Origin: Bacteroidota bacterium
Lineage (GTDB): Bacteria > Bacteroidota > Bacteroidia > Bacteroidales > DTGW01
DNA length: 64,000 bases
Assembly: GCA_029572965.1 (NCBI GenBank)
Contig: JAKPQD010000133.1
Span: forward strand, 57,675-121,674
Direction of reading: 5' to 3'
The notes below the pieces were generated by a model that did no database searches, was not told the DNA's origin, and saw nothing but the letters and a program-made list of their open reading frames with translations. Shown here piece by piece: positions 8,112-16,133 of this stretch. Every line of letters begins with the position of its first letter. Within the stretch, counting starts at the first letter, position 1. Both the position numbers and the translations under genes were made by a program.

Positions 8112-9221
8112 TTGATACTTGAACAACTGACACTGGCAAATTTTAAAAACTACGAGCAGGCTGAATTTTCCTTTTCGGCCAAAATCAACTGTTTCGTTGG
8201 TAACAATGGTGTTGGCAAGACCAACATCCTTGATGCTATCCACTATTTGTCAATGTGTAAATCGTATTTCAATAGTGCTGATAGCCAAAACATCAGGCAC
8301 AACGAACAGTTTTTCAGTATTCGTGGTATATTTACAGGTAGCTCAGACAATAAGGAAGAAATATTCTGTGGTTTCAAAAGGCAAAGGGGCAAAATTATGC
8401 GCCGTAACCGAAAAGAATACAACCGACTGGCAGACCATATTGGTTTTATTCCTGTTGTAATGGTAACACCTTCGGATAGCAGCTTGATTACTGAAGGTAG
8501 TGAGGAGCGTCGCAGGCTTATCGATGCTATTATTTCGCAATACGATAAACATTATCTCGACGACCTGATTTTATACAACCGTGTGCTGTTGCAGCGAAAT
8601 AAAGCCCTCAAATCATTTGCTTTTTCGGGTTCTTTTGACGTTCAAATGCTCGAAGTATATAATGAGCAGCTTGTAGATGTTGGAAATAAGATTTTTGCCA
8701 AACGAAAAGAATTTTTTGATTCATTTTTACCTGTTTTTCAGAAGTATTACAACTTCATAGCCGGGACTGACGAGATGGCCAGGCTCGAATACGAGTCTCA
8801 GCTTAATAATGCAGACTTTACTACATTGTTAAGTCAAAATATCAATAAAGACAGGGCTTTAGAATATACGAGCGCTGGTATTCACAAGGATGATATGGTA
8901 TTGATGCTGAACGAATATCCTGTAAAGCGTATTGCTTCGCAGGGACAACAAAAGACCTATCTTGTTGCCCTAAAATTGGCAGAATTTGACTTCATTGAAA
9001 AGCATAGTGCCAAGAAACCTATCCTTTTGCTCGATGACATTTTTGACAAGTTTGATGCCGAGCGTGTGAAACAAATCATCAACCTCGCTTCGGACAAACA
9101 TTTTGGACAAATTTTTATTACAGATACCGAAACTGAAAGGATTCAAAAGATATTGGCTGAAATAAGCTTTGAACACAAGATTTTTACAGTTGATAAAACT
9201 GGCTCTATTAAGATTACTTAA
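8112..9221 (+). CDS. recF: DNA replication/repair protein RecF
   Basis: A 369-residue SMC-like ATPase that loads RecA at gaps. Walker A GNNGVGKT (30-37), the Gln-rich signature region QGQQKTYLVALKLAEF, and Walker B LLLDDIFDKFD (Asp308/309) are intact. The start is a TTG: the translated MILEQLTLANFKNYEQAEFSF aligns with family N-termini and no ATG exists upstream in frame, and the promoter box at 8085 fixes it. RecF normally neighbours dnaN and gyrB; here dnaN is 26 kb away, so the classic cluster is broken. Confidence 0.93.
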   Translation: MILEQLTLANFKNYEQAEFSFSAKINCFVGNNGVGKTNILDAIHYLSMCKSYFNSADSQNIRHNEQFFSIRGIFTGSSDNKEEIFCGFKRQRGKIMRRNRKEYNRLADHIGFIPVVMVTPSDSSLITEGSEERRRLIDAIISQYDKHYLDDLILYNRVLLQRNKALKSFAFSGSFDVQMLEVYNEQLVDVGNKIFAKRKEFFDSFLPVFQKYYNFIAGTDEMARLEYESQLNNADFTTLLSQNINKDRALEYTSAGIHKDDMVLMLNEYPVKRIASQGQQKTYLVALKLAEFDFIEKHSAKKPILLLDDIFDKFDAERVKQIINLASDKHFGQIFITDTETERIQKILAEISFEHKIFTVDKTGSIKIT

Positions 9222-9234
9222 ATACTATTTTTTT

Positions 9235-9286
9235 CCTCCTCCTTTACAAGGAGAGCTTGTCCTGTATCAGGCGGGAGGTTGGGGTG
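9235..9286. repeat. GC-rich palindromic intergenic repeat
   Basis: A stretch of unusual composition between recF and the WbqC gene: CCTCCTCCTTTACAAGGAG followed by AGCTTGTCCTGTATCAGG and CGGGAGGTTGGGG. It holds nested inverted repeats (CTCCTT-TAC-AAGGAG; ACAAG-GAGAG-CTTGT) and outer CCTCC/GGAGG arms. It looks like one copy of a dispersed element, and may also serve as a terminator between the convergent genes. Confidence 0.5.
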
Positions 9287-9289
9287 GTT

Positions 9290-9943
9290 TTATTTTGTTT
9301 TAACACAACTTCTCAAATATTCGTTTGTCCCTGGCCCCAGATTGAATAAAGCATCTATAATACTCAGATTTGCTATAAATCCATACTTTTGTTGAAAGAC
9401 CTGATAATAAGGTTTTGAGATATACGTTGTATCTTCTTTCTGTCTTGAGGTTTTAGGGTGGATTCCCTCTGACCAATCGTCAAAAGCCCTGTCAATAGTT
9501 TTGTAATCGGTAGTGATATTTATCTGAGGCTTTATTTCCAGTTGCTCCAACAAAAATTTCAAAATAGAAGTATTAAAATCAAAGAGTTTATCAGATGGAG
9601 CATCAATCAAGCTAAACAAATCGTCTGCATAGTAGATAAAGAAAGGTGAAGAACGATATGCTGATTCTATAGCCTTTTTATGGATAGCTTTCCAACGTTT
9701 ATTATTATCTATAAGTACTTCTTTGATCGGGATTTTGTTTTGACCTTCAGCATGTACAACAGGAATAGTAAGAGTCAATACTCCATTTGCTGTTGCTATA
9801 TCACACCTGTTGCGGAAACTTTGTTTGGTATAGTTCTCACATCCTTCTATATAAATATCTTTATATAAAACACACTTGGTAAAATACTGAATTGGGGGCA
9901 TATATGCTGTTGATAGTAATACAGCTTTGTCAATACTGGTCAT
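9290..9943 (-). CDS. WbqC family protein
   Basis: A 217-residue protein with the WbqC-like pattern: AVLLSTAYMPPIQYF at the N-terminus, NYTKQSFRNRCDIATANG, LTIPV, and the KAIESAYRSSPFFIYYADDL block. WbqC proteins were first noted in O-antigen clusters and are thought to be transferases, but the Bacteroidota copies are usually single genes next to lepB or rarA. Here it follows rarA by 9 bases on the same strand, so both are probably on one transcript. Function beyond family membership is not known. Confidence 0.8.
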   Translation of the reverse strand: MTSIDKAVLLSTAYMPPIQYFTKCVLYKDIYIEGCENYTKQSFRNRCDIATANGVLTLTIPVVHAEGQNKIPIKEVLIDNNKRWKAIHKKAIESAYRSSPFFIYYADDLFSLIDAPSDKLFDFNTSILKFLLEQLEIKPQINITTDYKTIDRAFDDWSEGIHPKTSRQKEDTTYISKPYYQVFQQKYGFIANLSIIDALFNLGPGTNEYLRSCVKTK

Positions 9944-9952
9944 ACAATGTTC

Positions 9953-11251
9953 TTAATAATTGTACTTCTTGTTCCAACACTTCTTCAGGTATGCACGCAT
10001 CTCATTCTCGCGCTGGTTCTCGGCCGGATTGTAAAACACTTTTCCAACAATCTCTTTTGGCATAAATTCTTGTTCTACAAAATGTCCGGGGCCATCATGC
10101 GAGTATTTATAGTCTTTTCCGTATCCAATCTTTTTCATCAGATTAGTAGGGGCGTTACGCAGCTGCATCGGCACTGGCAAATTCCCTGTTTCTCTAACAT
10201 AACCTAAAGCTTCGTCAATGGCAAGATATGCTGCATTACTTTTAGGCGAACAGGCAAGGTACAATGTTGTCTCTGACAGAATAATGCGGGCTTCAGGCAT
10301 TCCTATTGCATGAATAGCTTGAAAACAGTTGTTTGCCAACAATAAAGCATTGGGATTGGCAAGCCCTATATCTTCTGCTGCAAGGATAATCAACCTACGG
10401 GCAATAAATTCAATGTCTTCGCCACTCTCTATCATCCGGGCAAGGTAATATACAGCAGCATTAGGGTCACTGCCTCTTACTGACTTAATAAAAGCAGATA
10501 TTACATCGTAATGTTGTTCGCCATCCTTATCATATATGGCAATATTCTTTTGTATGATAGATAAAACCACATTATTAGTGATGACTATCGGAATTGAAGA
10601 ATCCTGAATCTCAGATTTTAATGTACTTATAACAATTTCCAGAGCATTTAACAAACGACGAGCATCGCCCCCCGAGATGCGCATCAGGGCTTCGGTCTCT
10701 TTTAGCTCGACATTGGCTTGTTTGAGCAGAAAGTCTTTTTCTAAAGCCCTGTCTAAAATAGTTTTTAAATGTTGTTCTTCTAAAGGCTTTAAAATATATA
10801 CCTGACTACGCGATAACAATGGCGAAATCACTTCAAAAGAAGGGTTTTCTGTAGTAGCACCTATTAATGTTACTATTCCCTTTTCGACTGCCATAAGCAG
10901 GCTGTCCTGCTGCGATTTGCTAAAGCGATGTATTTCATCTATGAATAAAATGGGGGATGGCGTTCCCATGAAAGCATGGCTCTTAGCTTTTTCAATGGTT
11001 TCACGAACATCTTTCACTCCCGAATGAACAGCACTAAGGGTAAAAAAAGTTCTATTCAGCTTTTGCGCAAGCAAATTGGCAAGTGTCGTTTTTCCTACTC
11101 CCGGAGGTCCCCACAGGATAAGCGATGGCAATGCTCCAGAGTCTATACTGCGCCTCAAAGCACCGTTTTTCCCAACAAGGTGTTCCTGCCCAATGTATTC
11201 TTCTAAATTTTTTGGCCGCATCCGCTCTGCCAATGGCTGATTGCTTTGCAT
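9953..11251 (-). CDS. rarA: Replication-associated recombination protein RarA (MgsA)
   Basis: A 432-residue AAA+ ATPase of the clamp-loader clade that acts at stalled forks. Seen: PLAERMRPKNLEEYIGQEHLVG at the start, Walker A GPPGVGKTT (48-56), Walker B ILFIDEIHRF (Asp105, Glu106), sensor 1 LIGATTENPSFEV, the arginine-finger region SPLLSRSQVY, and the C-terminal tetramerisation part with GSDPNAAVYYLARM and LRNAPTNLMK. Full family length. Confidence 0.95.
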   Translation of the reverse strand: MQSNQPLAERMRPKNLEEYIGQEHLVGKNGALRRSIDSGALPSLILWGPPGVGKTTLANLLAQKLNRTFFTLSAVHSGVKDVRETIEKAKSHAFMGTPSPILFIDEIHRFSKSQQDSLLMAVEKGIVTLIGATTENPSFEVISPLLSRSQVYILKPLEEQHLKTILDRALEKDFLLKQANVELKETEALMRISGGDARRLLNALEIVISTLKSEIQDSSIPIVITNNVVLSIIQKNIAIYDKDGEQHYDVISAFIKSVRGSDPNAAVYYLARMIESGEDIEFIARRLIILAAEDIGLANPNALLLANNCFQAIHAIGMPEARIILSETTLYLACSPKSNAAYLAIDEALGYVRETGNLPVPMQLRNAPTNLMKKIGYGKDYKYSHDGPGHFVEQEFMPKEIVGKVFYNPAENQRENEMRAYLKKCWNKKYNY

Positions 11252-11411
11252 TAAATTCTACGTTGAAATTTTACTTACAAAGTAAAGGCTTTCATTTGTT
11301 TTACCCAAACAAGTATGATGATTAAACTGTTTTAATAGAAACTTAACGATAACTTAATGGCTAAAATTCTAAAAATGAACTATTTTGAGTGTAAATTTAC
11401 AATATTAAAAA

Positions 11412-11561
11412 GTGAAAAAGTTGAAAAAGCAGGTTAGAAAAAATGAAAAAGTCCTGCTTAAAAACAAGGAAGATTTGAAGTACTTGATTTTTGCAGGCAT
11501 ACCGGCAGGGATAATAATGATACTCCTGTCAAAGTGTGGTTGGTTAGGCCGTGCATTTTAA
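11412..11561 (+). CDS. 49-residue membrane-anchored small protein in its own transcription unit
   Basis: A GTG start opens a frame with a very basic N-terminal half (KKLKKQVRKNEKVLLKNK), one hydrophobic segment (LIFAGIPAGIIMILLSKCG, about residues 26-43) and the end WLGRAF. No ATG is available upstream in frame. TAAATTTA at 11393-11400 is a plausible -7 box, and a strong terminator follows at 11622-11661, so this stretch is transcribed as a short independent unit. A 14-codon ORF (11562-11606) begins immediately after its stop. Family not recognised. Confidence 0.55.
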   Translation: MKKLKKQVRKNEKVLLKNKEDLKYLIFAGIPAGIIMILLSKCGWLGRAF

Positions 11562-11606
11562 ATGGACAACCCTCATTTTAATAATAAAGAGCTTTATAAA
11601 TTTTAA
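11562..11606 (+). CDS. 14-codon ORF directly after the small membrane protein
   Basis: ATG follows the preceding TAA with no gap and encodes MDNPHFNNKELYKF. It ends 16 bases before the terminator stem. It may be translated by reinitiation or may be only a 3' untranslated region. Confidence 0.25.
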   Translation: MDNPHFNNKELYKF

Positions 11607-11621
11607 GTTAATTCAAGTTTT

Positions 11622-11661
11622 AAGAACTGCTAAGAATATCGTTTTTCTGGCAGTTCTTTTT
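11622..11661 (+). terminator. Intrinsic terminator of the small-protein unit
   Basis: AAGAACTGC (11622-11630) pairs perfectly with GCAGTTCTT (11650-11658), followed by a T run. It separates the small unit from the Hpt gene. Confidence 0.7.
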
Positions 11662-11757
11662 GTTTTATATGTTTTTATACTAACTAACAGAATATACCTA
11701 TTTTGTTTCAGACAAATAATATACTTCTAACATCTGCAAATATTTCTTATAAAAACA

Positions 11758-11765
11758 TACATTTG
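11758..11765 (+). promoter_or_regulatory. TAnnTTTG promoter box of the Hpt gene
   Basis: TACATTTG is an exact -7 match, 24 bases before the ATG at 11790. Confidence 0.5.
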
Positions 11766-11789
11766 TATGTACAAAATGTATTTAGGTGA

Positions 11790-12131
11790 ATGATGGAGTA
11801 TAATCTCGACTATTTAAAGGAAATATCTGGCGGCGACCCTGAATTTATAAAGGATATGCTTGGTGAATTTATTTCCAAAACTCCTGAAACTATTGCTGAA
11901 GTTGAAGAGACAATTGTTAAAAAAAGTCATGAAGAGCTTTACAAAGTAATCCACAGGTTTATTCCTACTTTTGATTTTATTGGTGCTTCTCATATCATTT
12001 CGAACCTGAGAAATATCGAAACTCTTTCTAAAACCAAAGGCTCTTTTGAAGAAATAGTGGTTATATTTGACAAGGTCAAAGAGCAAAGTACCAACCTGAT
12101 TGCTACATTGAAAAAAGAATTTGCTTTATAA
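11790..12131 (+). CDS. Histidine phosphotransfer (Hpt) protein
   Basis: A 113-residue single Hpt domain: YLKEISGGDPEFIKDML (residues 8-24) is the conserved first helix and His55 in VIHRFIPTFDFIGA is the phospho-accepting residue, with the Bacteroidota-typical HxxxP spacing. It would pass phosphate between a hybrid kinase and a response regulator. The CheY-like gene starts 11 bases downstream, so the pair forms a small phosphorelay module; no histidine kinase is nearby. Two adjacent ATG codons (11790, 11793) could serve as start. Confidence 0.82.
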   Translation: MMEYNLDYLKEISGGDPEFIKDMLGEFISKTPETIAEVEETIVKKSHEELYKVIHRFIPTFDFIGASHIISNLRNIETLSKTKGSFEEIVVIFDKVKEQSTNLIATLKKEFAL

Positions 12132-12142
12132 AATTAATTAAT

Positions 12143-12508
12143 ATGAAAGTACTGATAGTTGAAGACGACAGTATGACGCGTAAAGCGCTTGAACATCGGA
12201 TGAAAATTGACGGTTACGATGTTGAATCTGCCCCCGACGGGATAAAAGGTTCTGAAATATTGAAAGCCGGAAAGATAGATATCTTGTTGACAGATCTTCA
12301 TATGCCCAATTTTAGCGGGCTTGATTTGATAAAGTATGTCCGTAACGAGCTGCGCAGTAATATTCCAATCATTATGGTTACCCGTGTAGGGTTGGAAGAA
12401 ACCGTTTTGAACGCTTTTGAACTTGGCGCAGACGATTACATTACCAAACCTTTCAGCCCCGATGAGCTTTCTCTCAGGGTGAAAAAAGCTGTAATGAAAA
12501 ATAAGTAA
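12143..12508 (+). CDS. CheY-like single-domain response regulator
   Basis: A 121-residue receiver domain with no output domain. The acidic pocket is Glu7-Asp8-Asp9, the phospho-acceptor is Asp51 (LLTDLHMPNFSG), with Thr80 and Lys102 (TKPF) completing the active site. It follows the Hpt gene by 11 bases and probably receives phosphate from it. It would act by protein-protein contact; the target is unknown. kdsA downstream has its own promoter box, so the pair seems independent of it. Confidence 0.88.
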   Translation: MKVLIVEDDSMTRKALEHRMKIDGYDVESAPDGIKGSEILKAGKIDILLTDLHMPNFSGLDLIKYVRNELRSNIPIIMVTRVGLEETVLNAFELGADDYITKPFSPDELSLRVKKAVMKNK

Positions 12509-12530
12509 ATCATTCATATTGTTATACCAT

Positions 12531-12564
12531 TTTGTTTTCGTTCTGGCAATTTTAAATAAATTTG
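12531..12564 (+). promoter_or_regulatory. Promoter of kdsA
   Basis: TTTG (12531-12534) and TAAATTTG (12557-12564) with 22 bases between; the -7 box is exact and lies 19 bases before the ATG. Confidence 0.6.
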
Positions 12565-12583
12565 CCTAACTAAAACTTAACCG

Positions 12584-13420
12584 ATGTTCGAAAAAGTATT
12601 CTCTAAACTTGAAAACATTAAACATTTGGACTCAGGCAATTTCTTTTTGATAGCCGGGCCTTGTGTAGTAGAAAATGAACTTATTGCTTTTGAAACAGCT
12701 GAAACTATTGCTGCTATTACAGATAAGCTTAAAATTCCTTATATTTACAAGTCTTCATATAAAAAGGCTAACCGTCAAAAATTAGATTCATTTACAGGCA
12801 TTGGTGATGAAAAGGCACTTCGTATCCTCCGTACTGTGGGAGAAGCAATAGAAGTACCAGTTATAACTGACATCCATACTGAAGATGATGCTTTTCTTAC
12901 ATCGCAATATGTTGATGCATTGCAAATACCTGCTTTTCTTTGCCGTCAGACCGATTTGCTTTTGGCTGCAGCCAGAACGGGAAAGGTTGTGAATATTAAG
13001 AAAGGGCAGTTTTTAGCTCCCGAATCGATGAAATTTGCAGCACAAAAGGTTGTAGAATCTGGTAATGAAGCCGTAATGCTTACCGAACGTGGCACTATGT
13101 TTGGTTATCACGATATGATTGTGGATTATCGTAGTATTGTTGATATGAAGAAATTTGGACACCCTGTTGTTCTTGATATTACGCACTCTTTACAACAACC
13201 CAACTTATCTTCCGGCGTTTCAGGCGGCCGGCCAGATATGATTGAAACTATTGCATTGGCTGGTATTGCTGCTGGAGCTGATGGTATATTTATCGAAACT
13301 CATCCTAATCCTGCCGAAGCAAAATCAGATGGCGCTAATATGCTTAAATTAGACCTTTTGGAAGATTTATTGATTAAAATGGTAGCTATTCGGCAGACAA
13401 TAAATCAATTTAAAAAATGA
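12584..13420 (+). CDS. kdsA: 3-deoxy-8-phosphooctulonate synthase (KDO 8-P synthase)
   Basis: A 278-residue TIM-barrel enzyme that condenses phosphoenolpyruvate with arabinose 5-phosphate for the KDO sugar of LPS. Motifs: FFLIAGPCVVEN near the start, IPYIYKSSYKKANRQ, PVITDIHTEDDA, IPAFLCRQTDLLLAAA, VNIKKGQFLAPESM and DITHSLQQPN. Cys27 in AGPCVVEN, where the metal-independent E. coli enzyme has Asn, marks this as the metal-dependent class. Its last bases overlap the start of the nitroreductase gene (ATGA). Confidence 0.95.
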   Translation: MFEKVFSKLENIKHLDSGNFFLIAGPCVVENELIAFETAETIAAITDKLKIPYIYKSSYKKANRQKLDSFTGIGDEKALRILRTVGEAIEVPVITDIHTEDDAFLTSQYVDALQIPAFLCRQTDLLLAAARTGKVVNIKKGQFLAPESMKFAAQKVVESGNEAVMLTERGTMFGYHDMIVDYRSIVDMKKFGHPVVLDITHSLQQPNLSSGVSGGRPDMIETIALAGIAAGADGIFIETHPNPAEAKSDGANMLKLDLLEDLLIKMVAIRQTINQFKK

Positions 13421-13935
13421 CATTCCTTGAGTTAGCGAAAAAAAGGTTTTCGTCCAGAAAATACCTTGATAAAGGCATTGAACGCAGTAAACTTGAATTG
13501 TTGCTGGAAGCTGCAAGGGTTGCCCCTTCTGCTGTAAACAAACAGCCGTGGTTGTTTTATGTTTTTTCTTCTCCTGAAGGTTTAGAAAAAATTCGTCCAT
13601 GTTATCATCGTGATTGGTTCAAAACAGCCCCTGTTGTTATAGTTGCTGTTGCAGACCATAAAGCAGGCTGGGTGCGTTCTTCTGATGGAAAAGATCATTG
13701 TGATATAGACCTCGCCATTGCTATAGACCATATTACCTTACAAGCTACTGACCTTGGATTATCCACTTGCTGGGTCTGTAACTTTGATGTTGATGCTTGC
13801 AAAAAAGCATTGCAATTATCAGATTCTTTTGAGCCGGTGGCATTAATTCCTGTAGGTTATCCGGCTGAAGAAAAAGAGAGTATCCGTTTTGAAACAGAAC
13901 GTAAATCGCTCAATACAATTGTCAGGTGGCTTTAA
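13417..13935 (+). CDS. Nitroreductase family FMN oxidoreductase
   Basis: A 172-residue protein with the small-nitroreductase pattern: RFSSRKY near the start, LLLEAARVAPSAVNKQPW (FMN-binding region, about residues 28-45), the DIDLAIAIDHITLQATDLGLSTCW helix and a VALIPVGYPAEE segment. It overlaps kdsA by 4 bases, so the two are co-translated. Substrate cannot be read from sequence. Its stop overlaps the convergent cbiO stop by 4 bases (13932-13935), leaving no room for a separate terminator. Confidence 0.88.
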   Translation: MTFLELAKKRFSSRKYLDKGIERSKLELLLEAARVAPSAVNKQPWLFYVFSSPEGLEKIRPCYHRDWFKTAPVVIVAVADHKAGWVRSSDGKDHCDIDLAIAIDHITLQATDLGLSTCWVCNFDVDACKKALQLSDSFEPVALIPVGYPAEEKESIRFETERKSLNTIVRWL

Positions 13936-14750
13936 AGTCTATCATGTTTGTGAAAAAACAGGCTACCAGGCAGGTGTTTGTGTATATGTGTGCCATGTTT
14001 GTGCATGTGTTCGCTGATTAAATTATTTTTTATCAGAAATTCTGTATCATTTAGCACGTCTTCAGGCATACCTATTCTCTCAATGGTGTGATTTTCGGAC
14101 AATACAGCAACACGTGATTGAAAATGGCTTATCATTTCAAGGTTATGCGATGTTAGTATGATAGTTTTCCCGGCCTCATTTAATGAAAAAATCAGCTCGA
14201 TAATAAATGAACGTGTTTTTGGGTCGAGGCTGCTGGTCGGCTCATCCATTATAAGTACTTGTGGATTTACAGCAAGCACAGCAGCTATGGCAACTTTCTT
14301 TTTCTCTCCGCCAGAAAGCATATAGGTTGGCCTGTCTTTCAAGTATTCAATGTTGAGCATTTTCATCAATGAAAAAGCAATATCCATAGCTTCTTCTTTC
14401 TTCATAAGCTTTTGCTGAGGGCCAAACAATATTTCATCTAATACTGTTGGGCAGAAAAGTTGTGCATCAGCGTGCTGAAAGATATATCCAACGTTTTGCC
14501 TAAAATAGGCATTGAAATCTTTTTTATTTAAAGCTGATTCAGATATTTCATGGTTTTCAAACTTTAATATTCCTGAGGTTGGAAAAACCAATCCGGCCAA
14601 TATATGTAATAGCGTTGATTTTCCACTACCATTTGAGCCAATAATAGATAATATCTCTCCTTTCTCAATATCAAAACTTACATTAACCAATGCTTGCTGA
14701 AATTGATTATACTGATACCTGACATTTTCAAGATTAAAAAGCTTTTCCAT
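13932..14750 (-). CDS. cbiO: ECF transporter ATPase CbiO-type (cobalt/nickel) with His-rich C-terminus
   Basis: A 272-residue ABC ATPase. Walker A GSNGSGKST (38-46), Q-loop FQHADAQLFCPTV, signature LSGGEKKKVAIAA, Walker B VLIMDEPTSSLD and the switch His in LTSHNLEM are all intact; FCPTVLDEILFGP is typical of ECF ATPases. The last 27 residues are unusual: about eight His in a short tail (EHMHKHGTHIHKH, then FFHKHDRL). That suggests metal binding by the ATPase itself, perhaps sensing cytosolic Ni, Co or Zn. Last gene of the importer operon, 2 bases after cbiQ. Confidence 0.9.
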   Translation of the reverse strand: MEKLFNLENVRYQYNQFQQALVNVSFDIEKGEILSIIGSNGSGKSTLLHILAGLVFPTSGILKFENHEISESALNKKDFNAYFRQNVGYIFQHADAQLFCPTVLDEILFGPQQKLMKKEEAMDIAFSLMKMLNIEYLKDRPTYMLSGGEKKKVAIAAVLAVNPQVLIMDEPTSSLDPKTRSFIIELIFSLNEAGKTIILTSHNLEMISHFQSRVAVLSENHTIERIGMPEDVLNDTEFLIKNNLISEHMHKHGTHIHKHLPGSLFFHKHDRL

Positions 14751-14752
14751 AA

Positions 14753-15703
14753 TTAATACAATTGAAAAACATTTGAGATTGTGACAGCAGTTGATAAAAC
14801 AACAATGAACAATAATAAAAACAATATGTCCAGCCTATTGAGCTGTTTCTGATATCCATGTTCTATGGTCCCGTTAAAGCCTCTTGCAATCATAGCCTTA
14901 TAGGTCTGGTCATATCGGTGCCATGTTTTATTAAAAACCAGTAAAAACCTGTTGCCTACAATTTGCCTTGATGCATTTTCGTCAATTTTCCTCCACCAGC
15001 GTGATTTTAGGCCTAAAAAGGAATCTTCAAGAACTTTGGTAAAAATGAATATCAACTTGTGGCTCAGCGTAATAATTAGCAAAAATATAGCTGGCGCTTT
15101 TAGTCGAGATGCGGCTTTTACAATGTCAACAAATTGGGTAGTATGGATTATCAGTAATGATAATGCCAGCGAGTTTAGTACCTTTATTTCGAGCCTTAAA
15201 GCATGATGTATCCCTTCGTAGCTTATATATAGGCTGTTTGGTACATGATATATCCAAAAGTTGAAGCTACATCCTGACTTGATGAGTTCTAATGCAGGTT
15301 TTCCAGGAGTAATCCAGTTGAAGTAGATGGGTAATGTCGGAATTATGCCAAAAATGAGTACCAATGTAAGTACTCTTTTATAAAATGAGCGTAATCTGAG
15401 TTTTGAGAATGCAACCAATAAAAATATCAGGAAAGATAAAATAAGCTGGAATAAAACACTATGAATCAAAGCTATCCCGGTGGTCCCAACTAAAAGCATC
15501 AACAGTTTAACCACGGGGTTTAGCTGTTGCAAAATACCCTTAAACAAGGCCGAGTGGTACTGGAATACTGTAGTAGATATAAATTTTCCTGAACTATTTA
15601 ATGTCTGTTCAATAAATGAAAAGCGAAATTTTTTGTCATTTTTCTTTACCTCATGCAAAGTGACCGGATTGTTAATAAGCAGGAAGCTTGGGATCTCTGT
15701 CAT
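14753..15703 (-). CDS. cbiQ: ECF transporter transmembrane protein CbiQ
   Basis: About 316 residues from the ATG at 15701-15703 (a TTG at 15730 would add nine). Several hydrophobic segments (roughly 70-110, 120-140, 180-250, 295-316) and the cytoplasmic coupling-helix region around SRLKAPAIFLLIITLSHK and MIARGFNG. The Ala-Arg-Gly-Phe motif is the T-component signature that docks on the ATPase. It overlaps the upstream PDGLE gene by 32 bases and is followed 2 bases later by cbiO, so the three are tightly coupled. Confidence 0.87.
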   Translation of the reverse strand: MTEIPSFLLINNPVTLHEVKKNDKKFRFSFIEQTLNSSGKFISTTVFQYHSALFKGILQQLNPVVKLLMLLVGTTGIALIHSVLFQLILSFLIFLLVAFSKLRLRSFYKRVLTLVLIFGIIPTLPIYFNWITPGKPALELIKSGCSFNFWIYHVPNSLYISYEGIHHALRLEIKVLNSLALSLLIIHTTQFVDIVKAASRLKAPAIFLLIITLSHKLIFIFTKVLEDSFLGLKSRWWRKIDENASRQIVGNRFLLVFNKTWHRYDQTYKAMIARGFNGTIEHGYQKQLNRLDILFLLLFIVVLSTAVTISNVFQLY

Positions 15704-16028
15704 TTTTTGAAACCAGTTTCTTGAGGCCAAAACTAAGGATAAATATTATTCCTACACCAATAATTGCCGATAAAATATAATATAAAGATTGCTTTGCCAT
15801 TGAGCTTTCTTCATTCAATGTATAATCAGCTATTGGGGCCTTATAAAGCTCTGCCTCTTTTTTCATCCCTTCGGGGACAGATCCTGTCTGCTCTTTTACC
15901 TGTTCTGTTGACCATTCGCCCCATGCATCGCCAGCTTTAAAATATTCGGGCAAAAATATTCCCAGCGGGGTAAGGATTATGATGATTGCAAATGCAACAA
16001 CCCACTTATTTTTCAATATTTTCAACAT
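15672..16028 (-). CDS. PDGLE-domain small membrane protein (CbiN/NikN-like)
   Basis: A 118-residue protein with a membrane segment at each end (about 9-27 and 83-105) and a periplasmic loop containing the PDGLE-like sequence SVPEGMKKEAEL. In Co and Ni ECF systems this domain is a separate gene or fused to CbiM and replaces or accompanies CbiN. It lies between cbiM (106 bases away, with a short repeat between) and cbiQ (overlap 32 bases), as expected. Confidence 0.8.
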   Translation of the reverse strand: MLKILKNKWVVAFAIIIILTPLGIFLPEYFKAGDAWGEWSTEQVKEQTGSVPEGMKKEAELYKAPIADYTLNEESSMAKQSLYYILSAIIGVGIIFILSFGLKKLVSKNDRDPKLPAY

Positions 16029-16034
16029 ATAATA

Positions 16035-16084
16035 TGACTAATTACGGATGACTAATGACAAATTAAATTACTAATTACAGATGA
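16035..16084. repeat. ACTAATTAC-type direct repeats inside the importer operon
   Basis: ACTAATTACGGATGA and ACTAATTACAGATGA occur about 30 bases apart, with ACTAATGACAAATTA between. The middle unit is the reverse complement of 1262-1284. It looks like a dispersed simple repeat inserted between cbiM and the PDGLE gene. Confidence 0.5.
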
Positions 16085-16133
16085 TATAATGGATGGTATT
16101 GATTGATAACTCTTAATATCTCCTTTTTCCTTT

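Noticed and set aside
7927..8139. 70-codon minus-strand ORF before recF
   Set aside because: It overlaps the recF promoter box and start, has no family pattern, and the AT-rich region gives such frames by chance.
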